NCBI GenBank assembly: GCA_028279555.1 | Contig: JANQNO010000008.1 | Span: 1 to 64,000 of the forward strand | Direction of reading: 5' to 3' | Length of the DNA: 64,000 nt | DNA from: Sphingorhabdus sp. | Lineage (GTDB): Bacteria; Pseudomonadota; Alphaproteobacteria; Sphingomonadales; Sphingomonadaceae | Shown here: positions 50,901-59,673 of the stretch, in pieces | Layout: each line of letters begins with the position of its first letter | How positions within the stretch are numbered: the first letter of the stretch is position 1 | Position numbers and translations under genes: made by a program | The notes under the pieces: model-generated | The model's database searches: none | What the model saw: the letters and a program-made list of their open reading frames with translations, nothing else | What the model was told of the DNA's origin: nothing

Positions 50901-52596
50901 CGCCGGCCAGCCGGGTAGGAATTTCCTCGATCACTTCGAACCCGAAATTTTCGAGTACAGGTACGGCGTCGCTGAGCGGCATCGCTCCGTCAGCACTATA
51001 GATTTTCAGACCCAATTCCCGGCCTTCGGACAGATCGTCCTGATAAAGCCTTGTAATACGGCTATGGTCGCGCTCCATCCTGACCAGTTCGACCATGTCA
51101 TGCGCTGCTTCCTCGGTCGAATAGTGAATTTTATAGCCGGCCGGCAAGGCGTGCGCATATCGCTGGAGAATGGCCGCGGCACGTTTGGGCTCAGTGAGCT
51201 CGGAAAGCTTGCCTTCGACTTCCGGTTCCCAGCCGCGAACCATCCGGTTGAGGTTTTTGTCAAGCTGCGCTTCATCGACCTTTATGGTGCGATCGGGCAG
51301 ATCCAGCGTGAAGCGAATCAATGCCAGCCCGCCATCCTCCAGGCTGATGGTCCAGCCGATCACATTGCCCTTGGCCGCGCTTGCAACCATGCCCTGAACC
51401 GACCGGCGCAAATTGGTCGAAAGATTGTCCCTCGGAACCCAGACGAACGCAAAAATATGCCGTCCGAGCGGCGACCTTACCGTGATCAGCTTCGGTCGGG
51501 GACGATCGGTCAGCGACATGTTGGTAAGCGTGATTCGCTCCAGATCTTCCCGGCTGAACGTCACGAGGAGATCATGCGGGAGCGAGGTGAGAGCATGGCT
51601 GATCGCCTTGCCCGCATGACCGTTGGCGCTAAAACCAAAACGGTCGAGCATCCGTTGCAGCGCCCCGCGAAGGACGGGCATTTCAGTCACCGGCGTGGCC
51701 AAGGCTGCGCTCGTCCAAAGACCGGCTATCACCGAAATTTCTTCCACCTCGCCGCCATTTTTGACAGGCACGAGCAGCAAATCCAACAACACATTGCGAT
51801 GCACTGTCGAAACCTGATTGGCTTTCAGAATCAGCGGTTTATCGGATTGCTTGTCGAAATAGTCAAAGGCCAGCCCGATGCTGGCGGCAGACAACAAACC
51901 GTCCTTGTGTACACGTGAAAGGCCAAGCAACTCACTGCGGCTGCCCGACCGCGCAAGCTGCTCATGCGCCAGCAAGGTGAAATTATTGTCGCCAAACCAG
52001 CGCAGGAAATCTGCCGACTCCTTATTCTCGACGAGTTCGGCATTGGCCGCCAATTTGCTGCGGAGACTGCTCCAATCCTCAACCGCGGCGCGCACATCTG
52101 CCATCACGGCGGCAAGACCCTTTTCAAGCTCGCGGCGTTCTTTTGCGCTCATCCTGCCGGTTTCGAAATAGATGAAGGACTCGCGGTGATCTGAGTTACT
52201 GTCCAGCGTTTCGATTTTCTCGATCACGCCGGACCGATCTCGCGTCACCGACAAAATCGGATGAATCAGCCGCTCGACATCGATACCGCTCTCAGCAAGC
52301 AAGGCAGAAGCGGAGTCGACCAGAAATGGCATGTCGGCATTGATAATGGCGATCCGCGTTGCGAGCCTGCCATCCTTGTCTGAGAAGCTGTCTGCAAAAA
52401 TATTGGCCTCAGCCGGGTTTCGTTGTATGGTGGCCGACAGGATAAATGCCGCTGCCGCTTTGCATTGCGCCTCACCAAACCGCTCATTTTCCCCCGGTAG
52501 CGCGCCCGCCAGCAGCGACTGACGCACTATTTTCTCGAACGAGGCTGGAATGCTTGCTTTCTTTCCGGCAGCTTGGCCAGCCGTTGACGATGCCAT
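47920..52596 (-). CDS. gdhB: NAD-specific glutamate dehydrogenase (GDH-180 class)
   Basis: This 1558-aa protein is the large NAD-glutamate dehydrogenase type (180-kDa class) used for glutamate catabolism: glutamate + NAD to 2-oxoglutarate + NH4. The catalytic core (about 730-1130) contains PSGAKGGFYPKR, the active-site Lys block, and GVGDMSGDVFGNGML. N-terminal ACT-like regulatory regions and a C-terminal helical domain make up the rest. It lies opposite a dicarboxylate/glutamate symporter, separated by a 178-bp promoter region. Length is typical of the class. Confidence 0.95.
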   Translation of the reverse strand: MASSTAGQAAGKKASIPASFEKIVRQSLLAGALPGENERFGEAQCKAAAAFILSATIQRNPAEANIFADSFSDKDGRLATRIAIINADMPFLVDSASALLAESGIDVERLIHPILSVTRDRSGVIEKIETLDSNSDHRESFIYFETGRMSAKERRELEKGLAAVMADVRAAVEDWSSLRSKLAANAELVENKESADFLRWFGDNNFTLLAHEQLARSGSRSELLGLSRVHKDGLLSAASIGLAFDYFDKQSDKPLILKANQVSTVHRNVLLDLLLVPVKNGGEVEEISVIAGLWTSAALATPVTEMPVLRGALQRMLDRFGFSANGHAGKAISHALTSLPHDLLVTFSREDLERITLTNMSLTDRPRPKLITVRSPLGRHIFAFVWVPRDNLSTNLRRSVQGMVASAAKGNVIGWTISLEDGGLALIRFTLDLPDRTIKVDEAQLDKNLNRMVRGWEPEVEGKLSELTEPKRAAAILQRYAHALPAGYKIHYSTEEAAHDMVELVRMERDHSRITRLYQDDLSEGRELGLKIYSADGAMPLSDAVPVLENFGFEVIEEIPTRLAGGEMGYIHDFKLCLREESDVDAAMERAEILEAALSQVLDGNAENDAFNQLTITASIEPRAVIWLRAWFRYLRQTGMSYGMQSVVDALSNNPKVTRLIVQYFASLHDPEFGANRDEQSSSLHASITAALVDVRAIDEDRILRFLRAMVSATLRTNAFAESGREALAFKLESEKIPGLPKPLPWREIWVYSPRVEGIHLRAGPVARGGLRWSDRRDDFRTEVLGLMKAQRVKNAVIVPSGAKGGFYPKRLPDPRENRDAWFEEGTESYRIFIRTLLSVTDNIVKGKVKHPTNMVIRDGEDPYFVVAADKGTASFSDIANEIAKSRDFWLGDAFASGGSVGYDHKAMGITAKGAWVSVQRHFSEMGIDVQTDPVTVVGVGDMSGDVFGNGMLLSKSIRLVAAFDHRNIFIDPDPDPKESWKERKRLFELPRSSWEDYNPDLISKGGGVFSRHGKSIKINKTIRELLGIDGDEIEPADLMRAILRSSAQLVWFGGIGTYIKDDGESNSEVGDHGNDAIRVNASEIQAKVIGEGANLGVTQAGRIAFAMNGGRINTDFIDNSAGVDCSDNEVNIKIPLNREMLEGRLKDSARVKLLASMTDAVEDIVLEDNRLQALALSVAESGGADDLPAYVRLIEIFEAAGSLDRGVEGIAGNDELLRRPLDDHGMTRPELAVLLSTAKMMIQDAIEEASFVSDVAMESELLDAFPQALVRRHKDALLQHRLRNEIVATKLANRLVNRLGMLLPFELAEEEGCNLGNVASAFAVAERLFDMQPLWEAIDKANISEEARLMLLRETAIEMRAHMADVIRNAVDGRSVNATIETYAPYIDELAEGLEALLISDIRNQTENFGNRMTAAGAPKRIAARIVQLAELDGAIGLAALADSKQQDVKQLTLAFSNLGDALGLSWAQGLAMQMDPKDPWERLLVAGLARDFQEMRLNFLRRRKSDDPVQAVEKWLAANRHRSNAFRSMVDRARRGTTSSAAMVAQIAGQARNLLS

Positions 52597-52665
52597 GGGT
52601 ATCTCCGTTCAGCCCGGGAATCTGTTGCCGCGCTTATGCGCTTTTTGGCGAGCCGATACAAGACG

Positions 52666-52689
52666 ATATGGTTGCATTTGCAACCATAT
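52666..52689. promoter_or_regulatory. Perfect 24-bp palindrome in the divergent gdhB/symporter promoter region
   Basis: ATATGGTTGCA (52666-52676) and TGCAACCATAT (52679-52689) are perfect inverted copies with a 2-nt spacer TT. The site is about 70 bp upstream of gdhB and 86 bp upstream of the symporter start. On the minus strand its TTGCAA could serve as a -35 box 17 bp before TGTATC. The symmetry and location strongly suggest a dimeric repressor/activator site controlling both genes; the regulator is not encoded nearby. Confidence 0.8.
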
Positions 52690-52774
52690 TTGGAGCAGAA
52701 ACGATGCATCGCTTCTTGCCGCTCCCATTGCCCTCGTCTAGCGTGCGCGAAAACCGTCGGGGAGATGTCGCACC

Positions 52775-54013
52775 ATGTTAGCATTCTGGTTCAGGATACC
52801 GCTGTGGCAGCGGGTCATAGCGGCTTTGCTTCTGGGCATTTTGGCCGGGGTGTTTCTGAAGGAAGATGCCACAGCAATAAAGTGGATAGGTGATTTCTTT
52901 ATCAGCGCCATCAAGATGCTGGTCGTGCCGCTGATTTTTCTCTCGATCGTCAGCGGCGTGGCCGCAATCGGCGATCTCAAAAAACTCGGCAGTGTGGGCT
53001 GGCGGGCGCTGCTTCTTTTCGTTGTGACCGGTCAGATCGCTGTCTGGCTTGGCCTTGGGCTTGGCTCCCTCTTTCAGCCGGGAGCCGGCCTCGATACCAG
53101 CGGCATCGAACGCGGCGAAGCGCCCGAACCCAAGGAAACAAGCGCGATTGACATGATCCTGTCAATCGTTCCCGAAAGCCCGGTACAGGTGATGGCCGAT
53201 GCCCAGGTATTACCGTTAATCGTCTTTGCGTTGCTCATCGGCATCGGGATCGTCATGGCGCGCGAGGAAGGCAAGCCGCTGGCACGGATTTTCGATTCAG
53301 GCGCGATCGTCATGCAAAAGGTGACGATCCTCGTCATGGAACTGACCCCCTTTGGTGTATTTGCGCTTATTGCCTGGGTGGTCGGCACACTGGGCCTTCC
53401 CTCGCTGGTGGCGCTCGGCAAACTGGTGGCGCTCAATTATGGCGGATGCCTGCTGATCATACTTGTCATGTACAGCCTCGTGATCAAGGGGCTGGCAAAG
53501 CTTCCGGTGGTCGATTTCTTTCGCGGCATCGTCGATGCACAGGTTGTCGCCTATTCGACCGCGTCCAGCAACGCCACCTTGCCGGTTACGCTGCGCTGCA
53601 CGCAGCGCAATCTGGGCGTCAGCCGCCCGACCTCCAGCTTCGTTGTATCGCTTGGCGCGACGGTGAATATGGACGGGACGGCCATGTATCTGGGTCTTGC
53701 CACATTGTTCGGCGCGCAGATTTTCGGTGTTGACCTGACGATGGGTGACTATTTTCTGATTTCGATCCTGGCGACGCTCGGCTCGGTCGGTGCCGCTGGC
53801 ATACCCGGCGCAGGGCTTGTCATGATGACGCTCGTCTTCGGAGCGGTCGGCGTTCCGCTGGAAACAATCGCTTTCGTTGCCGGCGTCGACCGGATTATGG
53901 ATATGATGCGCACCGCCACCAATGTTACCGGAGATGCTGCAGTAACGACGGCAGTAGCCAGCATGACAGGCGAGATCGACCGCGAGGAAATGATCAGCGC
54001 CGACGATGTTTAG
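52775..54013 (+). CDS. Dicarboxylate/amino acid:cation symporter (DAACS family)
   Basis: The 412-aa membrane transporter is of the GltP/DctA family. The Ser-rich re-entrant loop AYSTASSNATLPVT, the substrate/Na site NMDGTA and the second loop AGIPGAGLVMM with DRIMDMMRTATNVTGD are all present. It would bring in glutamate, aspartate or C4-dicarboxylates with Na+/H+. Divergence from gdhB suggests glutamate as one substrate. The start is ATG 52775; a GNAT gene follows. Confidence 0.95.
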   Translation: MLAFWFRIPLWQRVIAALLLGILAGVFLKEDATAIKWIGDFFISAIKMLVVPLIFLSIVSGVAAIGDLKKLGSVGWRALLLFVVTGQIAVWLGLGLGSLFQPGAGLDTSGIERGEAPEPKETSAIDMILSIVPESPVQVMADAQVLPLIVFALLIGIGIVMAREEGKPLARIFDSGAIVMQKVTILVMELTPFGVFALIAWVVGTLGLPSLVALGKLVALNYGGCLLIILVMYSLVIKGLAKLPVVDFFRGIVDAQVVAYSTASSNATLPVTLRCTQRNLGVSRPTSSFVVSLGATVNMDGTAMYLGLATLFGAQIFGVDLTMGDYFLISILATLGSVGAAGIPGAGLVMMTLVFGAVGVPLETIAFVAGVDRIMDMMRTATNVTGDAAVTTAVASMTGEIDREEMISADDV

Positions 54014-54028
54014 GCAGGTCCTTCGAAG

Positions 54029-54634
54029 GTGAAAATAGAACTCGCCAGCGGAATAAGGAGAGCCGGCTCCAACGATTGGAGACTAGTTGCAGACATAACC
54101 GCCGATGCTTTTAGCAACGATCCGGTGAACCGCTGGCTGTTTGGGTCACCTCGGGCCATCCAGTCCGCATTTCGCGTATTGTCGCGCGACATTTATACAA
54201 GGCGGGGCTTTTGCCATTTGGCTGGCGACGACGGAGCAACAATGTGGCTGGATTGCTCCGAGGGGGTGAATGCGAATTTGAGTCTCCCCGGGATGCTTCG
54301 ATTTGCACTGGGTCAGTTCCGTCATGGGACAAAGGGAGCGGTCAAGCGCGCGATCAAGGCCGGCGGCATTATGGACAGCCACCATCCGAAAACACCGCAT
54401 CTCTATCTCTTTACTATCGGAACGCGTCAATCTGCGCGCGGCAGCGGATTGGGAAAAGCCCTGCTCGCTCCTGTATTGGAAGCCTGCGACCGCGAGAAGC
54501 TGCCTTGCTATCTCGAAAACTCAAATCCCGTTAATCACAGCTATTACGCGATGCACGGATTTGAACGGATGGAGATATTTCCTTGCGGCGAAGGTGGCCC
54601 GCCACTTGAAGCGATGTGGCGGCGCCCAAGCTGA
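54029..54634 (+). CDS. GNAT-family N-acetyltransferase
   Basis: This 201-aa protein has the acetyl-CoA-binding motif QSARGSGLGKALL (about 133-145) and the late ENSNPVNHSYYAMHGFE typical of GNAT enzymes. The start is GTG at 54029 with CGAAG just upstream. It follows the symporter by 15 bp and may be co-transcribed with it. The acceptor substrate is unknown. Confidence 0.85.
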   Translation: MKIELASGIRRAGSNDWRLVADITADAFSNDPVNRWLFGSPRAIQSAFRVLSRDIYTRRGFCHLAGDDGATMWLDCSEGVNANLSLPGMLRFALGQFRHGTKGAVKRAIKAGGIMDSHHPKTPHLYLFTIGTRQSARGSGLGKALLAPVLEACDREKLPCYLENSNPVNHSYYAMHGFERMEIFPCGEGGPPLEAMWRRPS

Positions 54635-54648
54635 TGACCAATGATTAC

Positions 54649-55272
54649 CTATGGCCGGATGGTGATCCTGGTGCCATCGGGCACCAGCTTCCAGATCTGC
54701 TGAATCTCTTCGTTGCTCACCGCAATGCAGCCGTCTGTCCAGTCGCGCCCAATCGCCGGGCCGGAATATCCGTTGGGCTGCCCGTGGATAAAGATGTCTC
54801 CTCCGGGCGATTTGCCATGCGCCTCGGCATACATGCGATCGGCCCGGTTGGGGTAGGAAATACGCAGGCTGAGATGAAAACGGCTGCCGGGATTGCGCCC
54901 GTCGATGACATAATCGCCCTCGGGCGTTTTTTCGTCGCCTTCGAACCGCTTGTGCCCTTCCGGCGCATCACCGAAGCGGATGCCGGCATAGCGCGCGATT
55001 TCCTCTTCGCCATCATACAGAATGAGCAGCCGGTCCGACTTGTCGACCAGAATGCGGTCGGCAGTCACACCATCGGCCACCACGGGAAGCGGTAACGGCT
55101 CGTCATTTTTGGCCGAATCCGCCGAAACCTCTCTGTCAGCCGACTTTGAAGCGACCTGATCCCTAGATGGCGCTTCTGCCGTTTCCACCTTCTGCTGCGA
55201 GCAGGCCGAAACAACCAGAAGCAAGCAGCAAAGACCAAGAAAGATTCCAGGGTCAGGACCCATTAATCGCAT
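54649..55272 (-). CDS. L,D-transpeptidase (YkuD) lipoprotein
   Basis: The 207-aa protein has a lipobox VSAC (Cys24) and a Thr/Ser/Asp-rich linker. A YkuD domain follows with His in GDIFIHGQPNG (about 165) and catalytic Cys182 in DGCIAVSN. YkuD enzymes form 3-3 crosslinks or attach proteins to peptidoglycan. The N-terminus MRLMGPDP is translated across the terminal inverted repeat of the adjacent MITE-like element, so the present start (55272, alternative 55263) was partly supplied by the insertion. A GAGG lies 12 nt before 55272. Confidence 0.88.
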   Translation of the reverse strand: MRLMGPDPGIFLGLCCLLLVVSACSQQKVETAEAPSRDQVASKSADREVSADSAKNDEPLPLPVVADGVTADRILVDKSDRLLILYDGEEEIARYAGIRFGDAPEGHKRFEGDEKTPEGDYVIDGRNPGSRFHLSLRISYPNRADRMYAEAHGKSPGGDIFIHGQPNGYSGPAIGRDWTDGCIAVSNEEIQQIWKLVPDGTRITIRP

Positions 55273-55515
55273 GAGACGTGGTGGCCTCGATGCGGGATGA
55301 AATTGGCAGGAGAAGCGCCGATGGCGGGGCCATTCCCCGTCGAGGCGTTTCGACGCAGCAGTTCGCCCGCATCGGGCCATCGGCACGACTTGACCAATTT
55401 GGCCCATGACTTCGTCTCTCGCTCGTCCAATAGCACCACTATTCTCCTCGCTCTTTCCTGGTCATGGCCCAAATTGATTCAAGCCACGGCCATGTGCTTA
55501 ATGGGTCCTGACCCT
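55249..55515. mobile_element. MITE-like element with 18-bp terminal inverted repeats
   Basis: AGGGTCAGGACCCATTAA (55249-55266) and its exact inverted copy (55498-55515) bound a 267-bp segment without a convincing gene. The match is imperfect but continues a few bases inward (CATG core). The left end provides the first codons of the L,D-transpeptidase, and the right end overlaps the purA stop codon (55514-55516). No transposase is encoded. I see no clear target-site duplication, so mobility is inferred from the symmetry. Confidence 0.65.
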
Positions 55516-56803
55516 AGTCGACAAAGGGATCCCTAACCAAAATAGTATCCTCGCGCTGCGGCGACGTGCTCACCAGCGCAACCGGACAGTCGATCAACTC
55601 CTCGACCCGCCTTATATATTTGATCGCCTGCGCCGGCAAATCGGCCCAGCTGCGCGCACCTGCCGTGCTATCCTGCCACCCTTCCATTTCTTCATAGACC
55701 GGCTCGACCTTCGCCTGGTCTGCAGAATGCGGCGGCAGATAATCATAGTCGCGCCCGCCAAGCTTGTAGCCTGTACAGATTTTCACCGTTTCAAACCCGT
55801 CGAGCACATCGATCTTCGTAAGCGCAATGCCGGATACCCCGGATACTGCGCAGCTTTGCCGAACCAGCACCGCATCGAACCAGCCGCAGCGGCGCTGACG
55901 GCCAGTGACCGTGCCGAATTCATGGCCGCGCTCGCCCAGCCGCTGCCCGATGTCATTTTCCTGTTCGGTTGGAAAGGGCCCGGCCCCCACCCGTGTGGTA
56001 TAGGCTTTGACGATGCCTAGCACGAACCCCGCTGCTTGCGGTCCTATGCCCGTCCCGCTCCCGGTCTGGCCGGCGACGACGTTGGAACTGGTCACGAAGG
56101 GATAGGTGCCATGATCTATGTCGAGCAGCACGCCTTGCGCGCCCTCGAACAGGATTTTTTTTCCGCTCCGCCGCGCATCATTCAGAGTGCGCCATACCGG
56201 CTTTGCGAATGGCAAGATGAAGGCTGCGATATCCCAGAGCGCATCGAGCAGTGCCTGCCGGTCGACCGGCGGCTGATCGAAGCCCTTGCGCAGGGCGTCA
56301 TGATGCGCGCAGATACGATCAAGCTGCGGCCCCAGATCGTCGAGATGTGAAAGGTCGCAAATGCGGATTGCGCGCCGCCCGACCTTGTCCTCATAGGCGG
56401 GCCCGATGCCGCGTCCCGTCGTTCCAATCTTTCCCTTTCCCGCCGCTGTTTCGCGCAGGCCGTCAAGATCACGATGAAAGGGCAAGATCAGCGGCGCATT
56501 TTCAGCAACCTGCAGATTTTCGGGCGTAATCTCGACGCCCTGCACCTTCAGCTTTTCAACTTCGTCACGAAAATGCCAGGGGTCGAAGACAACGCCATTG
56601 CCCACAACCGACAGCGTTCCGCGAACGATCCCCGACGGCAGCAGGGAGAGCTTGTAGACATTCTCGCCGACGACAAGCGTATGCCCGGCATTATGGCCGC
56701 CCTGGAAGCGCGCAACGACATCGGCGCGGCTTGCAAGCCAGTCGACAATCTTGCCCTTGCCTTCGTCCCCCCATTGCGCACCGATTACCGTAACATTCGC
56801 CAA
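55514..56803 (-). CDS. purA: Adenylosuccinate synthetase
   Basis: This 429-aa enzyme forms adenylosuccinate from IMP, Asp and [15 protein letters not shown] with the catalytic Asp, GHNAGHT and [13 protein letters not shown] are canonical. The start codon is TTG (56801-56803) with AGGGGAAG just upstream; the start lies 10 bp after the hisZ stop. Its own TAG is completed by the end of the MITE-like element. It forms a co-directional cluster with hisZ, serA and serC. Confidence 0.97.
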   Translation of the reverse strand: MANVTVIGAQWGDEGKGKIVDWLASRADVVARFQGGHNAGHTLVVGENVYKLSLLPSGIVRGTLSVVGNGVVFDPWHFRDEVEKLKVQGVEITPENLQVAENAPLILPFHRDLDGLRETAAGKGKIGTTGRGIGPAYEDKVGRRAIRICDLSHLDDLGPQLDRICAHHDALRKGFDQPPVDRQALLDALWDIAAFILPFAKPVWRTLNDARRSGKKILFEGAQGVLLDIDHGTYPFVTSSNVVAGQTGSGTGIGPQAAGFVLGIVKAYTTRVGAGPFPTEQENDIGQRLGERGHEFGTVTGRQRRCGWFDAVLVRQSCAVSGVSGIALTKIDVLDGFETVKICTGYKLGGRDYDYLPPHSADQAKVEPVYEEMEGWQDSTAGARSWADLPAQAIKYIRRVEELIDCPVALVSTSPQREDTILVRDPFVD

Positions 56804-56813
56804 TATTCTTCCC

Positions 56814-57941
56814 CTATGTCAGCGGGACGGCTTTGCCGTCCTGAAGGATATGCGTGCAGCCAAGCGCTTGTGCATCTTCCCCATTGCCGATGGCTGAAAT
56901 TGCAACCCAACCTTCCTTCCGCATTTGCGCGGCTTTTGCGGGCAATGTCCCCGCCGGAAGGAACAGTTTTTTTGTTTCTTTCTGGCCGCCCGATACTGCG
57001 CTTTCTATCAGCGGATCGGGATAAAGCGAAAACCCTGTAGCCGCTTCTTCCCTGCCTTGCTCGCCTCCGATCTTGTAACTTCCGCCGCGTCCCAGCGCGG
57101 CCGAATAGCCTTTTGCGAACAGGGTGAAGCCGAGCCAGCTTTGATACTCGAAGCCATGGCGTTCGGTCGGGTCGAGCGTGATTGCAGCCTTGCCCTCAAT
57201 CCGCGCCGCGATTTCGTCCAGGGCTGCGAGCCGCGATTTGAGCGCGCCGCCAACATCGAATGCGCGCAGCTTGCGAGCGGCTGTTTCGAAGGGGCCCATC
57301 GCCTCCAATAGTGGCAGATAGCCTTCTGCGACCATCGCCGTCAGCGCGCCAGCATCTTTCATGTCCAGCTCGCTGCGGACCTGGTCTACTTTCGACGCAT
57401 CCAAAGGCAGGGCTTCTTCGGCCAGCTTTTCGACCAGATCGGGCAGCGTAAAATCAACCGTGATGTCTTCGACGCCCGCTGCCTCCAGCGCTTCGACGGC
57501 GACCGCAACTATTTCGGAAACCGCCGCGACATTGTCGCTTCCGATCAGCTCCGCCCCCAGTTGGGAAAGTTCCCTTTCCGGGCGCAGCTGATTGGCGCGG
57601 AGGCGCAATATCGGACCGCAATAGGAAAGCCGAAGCGGCCGCGGCACATCCGCAAGCCGGCTCGTCGCCAGCCGGCCGATCTGCACGGTAATGTCGCTCC
57701 TGAGGGCCAAGGTGCGGCCCGAGACCGGGTCTGTCGCCCTCAAGAGACCGCTGCGCCCGCCATCGCCCATCCGGCGCTTCAGGCTGTCCTCGAACTCCAC
57801 CATCGGCGGCGCGACATGCTCATAACCATAGGAAGAGAGCACGGCCATCATTTCCGCGCAGGTGGCCGCCTGCCGTCCGGCGTGCGGCGGCAGGCGGTCG
57901 CGAAAGCCCTCGGGCAGCAGATTTGGCGAATCCGTTGTCAT
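56814..57941 (-). CDS. hisZ: ATP phosphoribosyltransferase regulatory subunit HisZ
   Basis: This 375-aa class-II aminoacyl-tRNA-synthetase-like protein lacks synthetase function. [13 protein letters not shown] opens it and [15 protein letters not shown] is the motif 2 region; the HisRS anticodon-binding domain is absent. HisZ activates the short form of HisG in the first step of histidine synthesis. AAGGAAG precedes the ATG. hisG is not in the window. Confidence 0.92.
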   Translation of the reverse strand: MTTDSPNLLPEGFRDRLPPHAGRQAATCAEMMAVLSSYGYEHVAPPMVEFEDSLKRRMGDGGRSGLLRATDPVSGRTLALRSDITVQIGRLATSRLADVPRPLRLSYCGPILRLRANQLRPERELSQLGAELIGSDNVAAVSEIVAVAVEALEAAGVEDITVDFTLPDLVEKLAEEALPLDASKVDQVRSELDMKDAGALTAMVAEGYLPLLEAMGPFETAARKLRAFDVGGALKSRLAALDEIAARIEGKAAITLDPTERHGFEYQSWLGFTLFAKGYSAALGRGGSYKIGGEQGREEAATGFSLYPDPLIESAVSGGQKETKKLFLPAGTLPAKAAQMRKEGWVAISAIGNGEDAQALGCTHILQDGKAVPLT

Positions 57942-57984
57942 CGAGAGCTTCCTTAGCCGATTGCGGCCAATGTGAAAGCCGGCA

Positions 57985-59568
57985 TCAAAATTTGAGCGCT
58001 TTCACTGTCTTCACGCCATCGAGCTGACAAACATTCCAGAGCACGGGTTCCTCGATAGGCGAGTCCATGCTCAGCAGGAGAACGGCCTCGCCGCCAGCCT
58101 CCATGCGGCCGAGGTGAAATGTGCCGATATTGAGGCCCGCTTCGCCCAGGGTCGAGCCCACCCGGCCGATAAAGCCGGGCGCATCTTCGTTGACGATATA
58201 GAGCATGTCGCCTTCCAGTTCGGCCTCCATGCCGATCCCGAAAATTTCGACCAGCCGCGGGGCATTATTACCGAACAGCGTCCCGGCGACCGACTTCACA
58301 CCCTCTTCGGTACCGACCGAAACACGCAGCAAGGTCTGGAACGCGCCTTCCCTGTCGTGCCGCACCTCGCGCACATCGAGCCCGCGTTCTTTTGCCAGAT
58401 GGGGCGCATTGACCATATTCACCGTGTCGGAATAGCGACGCATCAATCCCGCCAGAACCGCGCCAGTTATGGGCTTGATATTCAGCTGCGCAGCCGCGCC
58501 TTCGACCTCGATCGCAATATCGGCCAGATTGTCATGCGCAAGCTGCCCCACCAGGCTGCCAAGCTTCTCCGCCAGCGCCATATAGGGCTTCAGCTTGGGC
58601 GCTTCCTCTGCGCTCAGGCTCGGCATATTGAGCGCATTGGTGACGCCGCCATTGACCAGATAGTCGGACATCTGTTCGGCAACCTGCAAGGCGACATTAA
58701 CCTGAGCTTCGCTGGTGGACGCACCCAGATGCGGCGTACAGATGAAGTTCGGTGCGCCGAAAAGCGGGCTTTCCTTTGCCGGTTCTTCGGCAAACACGTC
58801 GAGCGCGGCTCCCGCCACATGTCCTTTTTCCAGCGCCTCCTTGAGCGCAGCCTCGTCGATCAATCCGCCGCGTGCGCAATTGACGATACGCACACCCGGT
58901 TTGGTTTTTGCAAGATTCTCTTTCGACAGAATATTCCGGGTTTCGTCGGTCAGCGGCGTATGCAGAGTCAGAAAATCCGCCTTCGCCAGTACTGTATCGA
59001 GATCTGCCTTTTCGACACCGATCTCGATCGCCCTCTCCGGCGTCAGGAAGGGATCGTAGGCAATCACCTTCATCTTGAGACCGAGCGCGCGGCTCGCAAC
59101 GATGCTGCCGATGTTGCCCGCGCCGATCAGGCCCAGCGTCTTGTTGGTGACCTCGACGCCCATAAAGTCCTTTTTGGGCCATTCGCCAGCTTGCGTGCGC
59201 ATATTCGCGTTGGGAATCTGGCGCGCGAGGGCGAGCAACATGGCAATGGCATGTTCCGCCGTCGTGATTGAGTTGCCAAATGGCGTATTCATGACGACCA
59301 CGCCTTTCGCCGATGCCGCCGGAATGTCGACATTGTCGACACCGATGCCGGCACGGCCAATGACTTTCAGATTTGTGGCCGCTTCCAGAATCTCCGGCGT
59401 TACCTTGGTCGAAGACCGGATCGCCAGCCCGTCATAGCCGCCGATGATCTTTTTGAGTTCTTCGGGGGTCTGGCCGGTGATTTCATCGACATCGCAGCCA
59501 CGCTCCTTGAATATGCGCGCGGCATTGGGGTCCATCTTGTCAGAAATAAGTACTTTCGGTTTGGTCAT
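57985..59568 (-). CDS. serA: D-3-phosphoglycerate dehydrogenase
   Basis: The 527-aa enzyme commits 3-phosphoglycerate to serine synthesis. The NAD motif GLIGAGNIGS lies at 146-155, the catalytic Arg in NCARGGLID, and the Glu/His pair in DVFAEEP and CTPHLGAST. An intervening ASB domain and a C-terminal ACT domain (serine feedback site) follow. Start MTKPKVLISD at 59568 is chosen over six extra upstream codons. It lies downstream of serC (105-bp gap with a hairpin repeat), probably transcribed with it. Confidence 0.97.
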   Translation of the reverse strand: MTKPKVLISDKMDPNAARIFKERGCDVDEITGQTPEELKKIIGGYDGLAIRSSTKVTPEILEAATNLKVIGRAGIGVDNVDIPAASAKGVVVMNTPFGNSITTAEHAIAMLLALARQIPNANMRTQAGEWPKKDFMGVEVTNKTLGLIGAGNIGSIVASRALGLKMKVIAYDPFLTPERAIEIGVEKADLDTVLAKADFLTLHTPLTDETRNILSKENLAKTKPGVRIVNCARGGLIDEAALKEALEKGHVAGAALDVFAEEPAKESPLFGAPNFICTPHLGASTSEAQVNVALQVAEQMSDYLVNGGVTNALNMPSLSAEEAPKLKPYMALAEKLGSLVGQLAHDNLADIAIEVEGAAAQLNIKPITGAVLAGLMRRYSDTVNMVNAPHLAKERGLDVREVRHDREGAFQTLLRVSVGTEEGVKSVAGTLFGNNAPRLVEIFGIGMEAELEGDMLYIVNEDAPGFIGRVGSTLGEAGLNIGTFHLGRMEAGGEAVLLLSMDSPIEEPVLWNVCQLDGVKTVKALKF

Positions 59569-59597
59569 GATTATGTTCCAGAACAATTTGGAAAAAC

Positions 59598-59666
59598 CCG
59601 CTCGTGCTGAGCTTGTCGAAGTATGAGCGGGTGAAGAACGTCCTTCGACAGGCTCAGGACGAACGG
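59598..59666. repeat. Intergenic hairpin repeat (GAGCYTGTCGAAG family), copy 4
   Basis: The arms CTGAGCTTGTCGAAG (59607-59621) and CTTCGACAGGCTCAG (59643-59657) are identical to those in the atp operon. The outer parts CCGCTCGTG and GACGAACGG extend the palindrome imperfectly. It lies in the 105-bp serC-serA gap and would fold as a 15-bp stem with a 21-nt loop in the message. Confidence 0.88.
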
Positions 59667-59673
59667 TTGTTGG

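Noticed and set aside
50881-51918. 345-codon plus-strand open frame inside gdhB
   Set aside because: It is fully antisense to the conserved GDH gene and has no recognisable motif or ribosome site.
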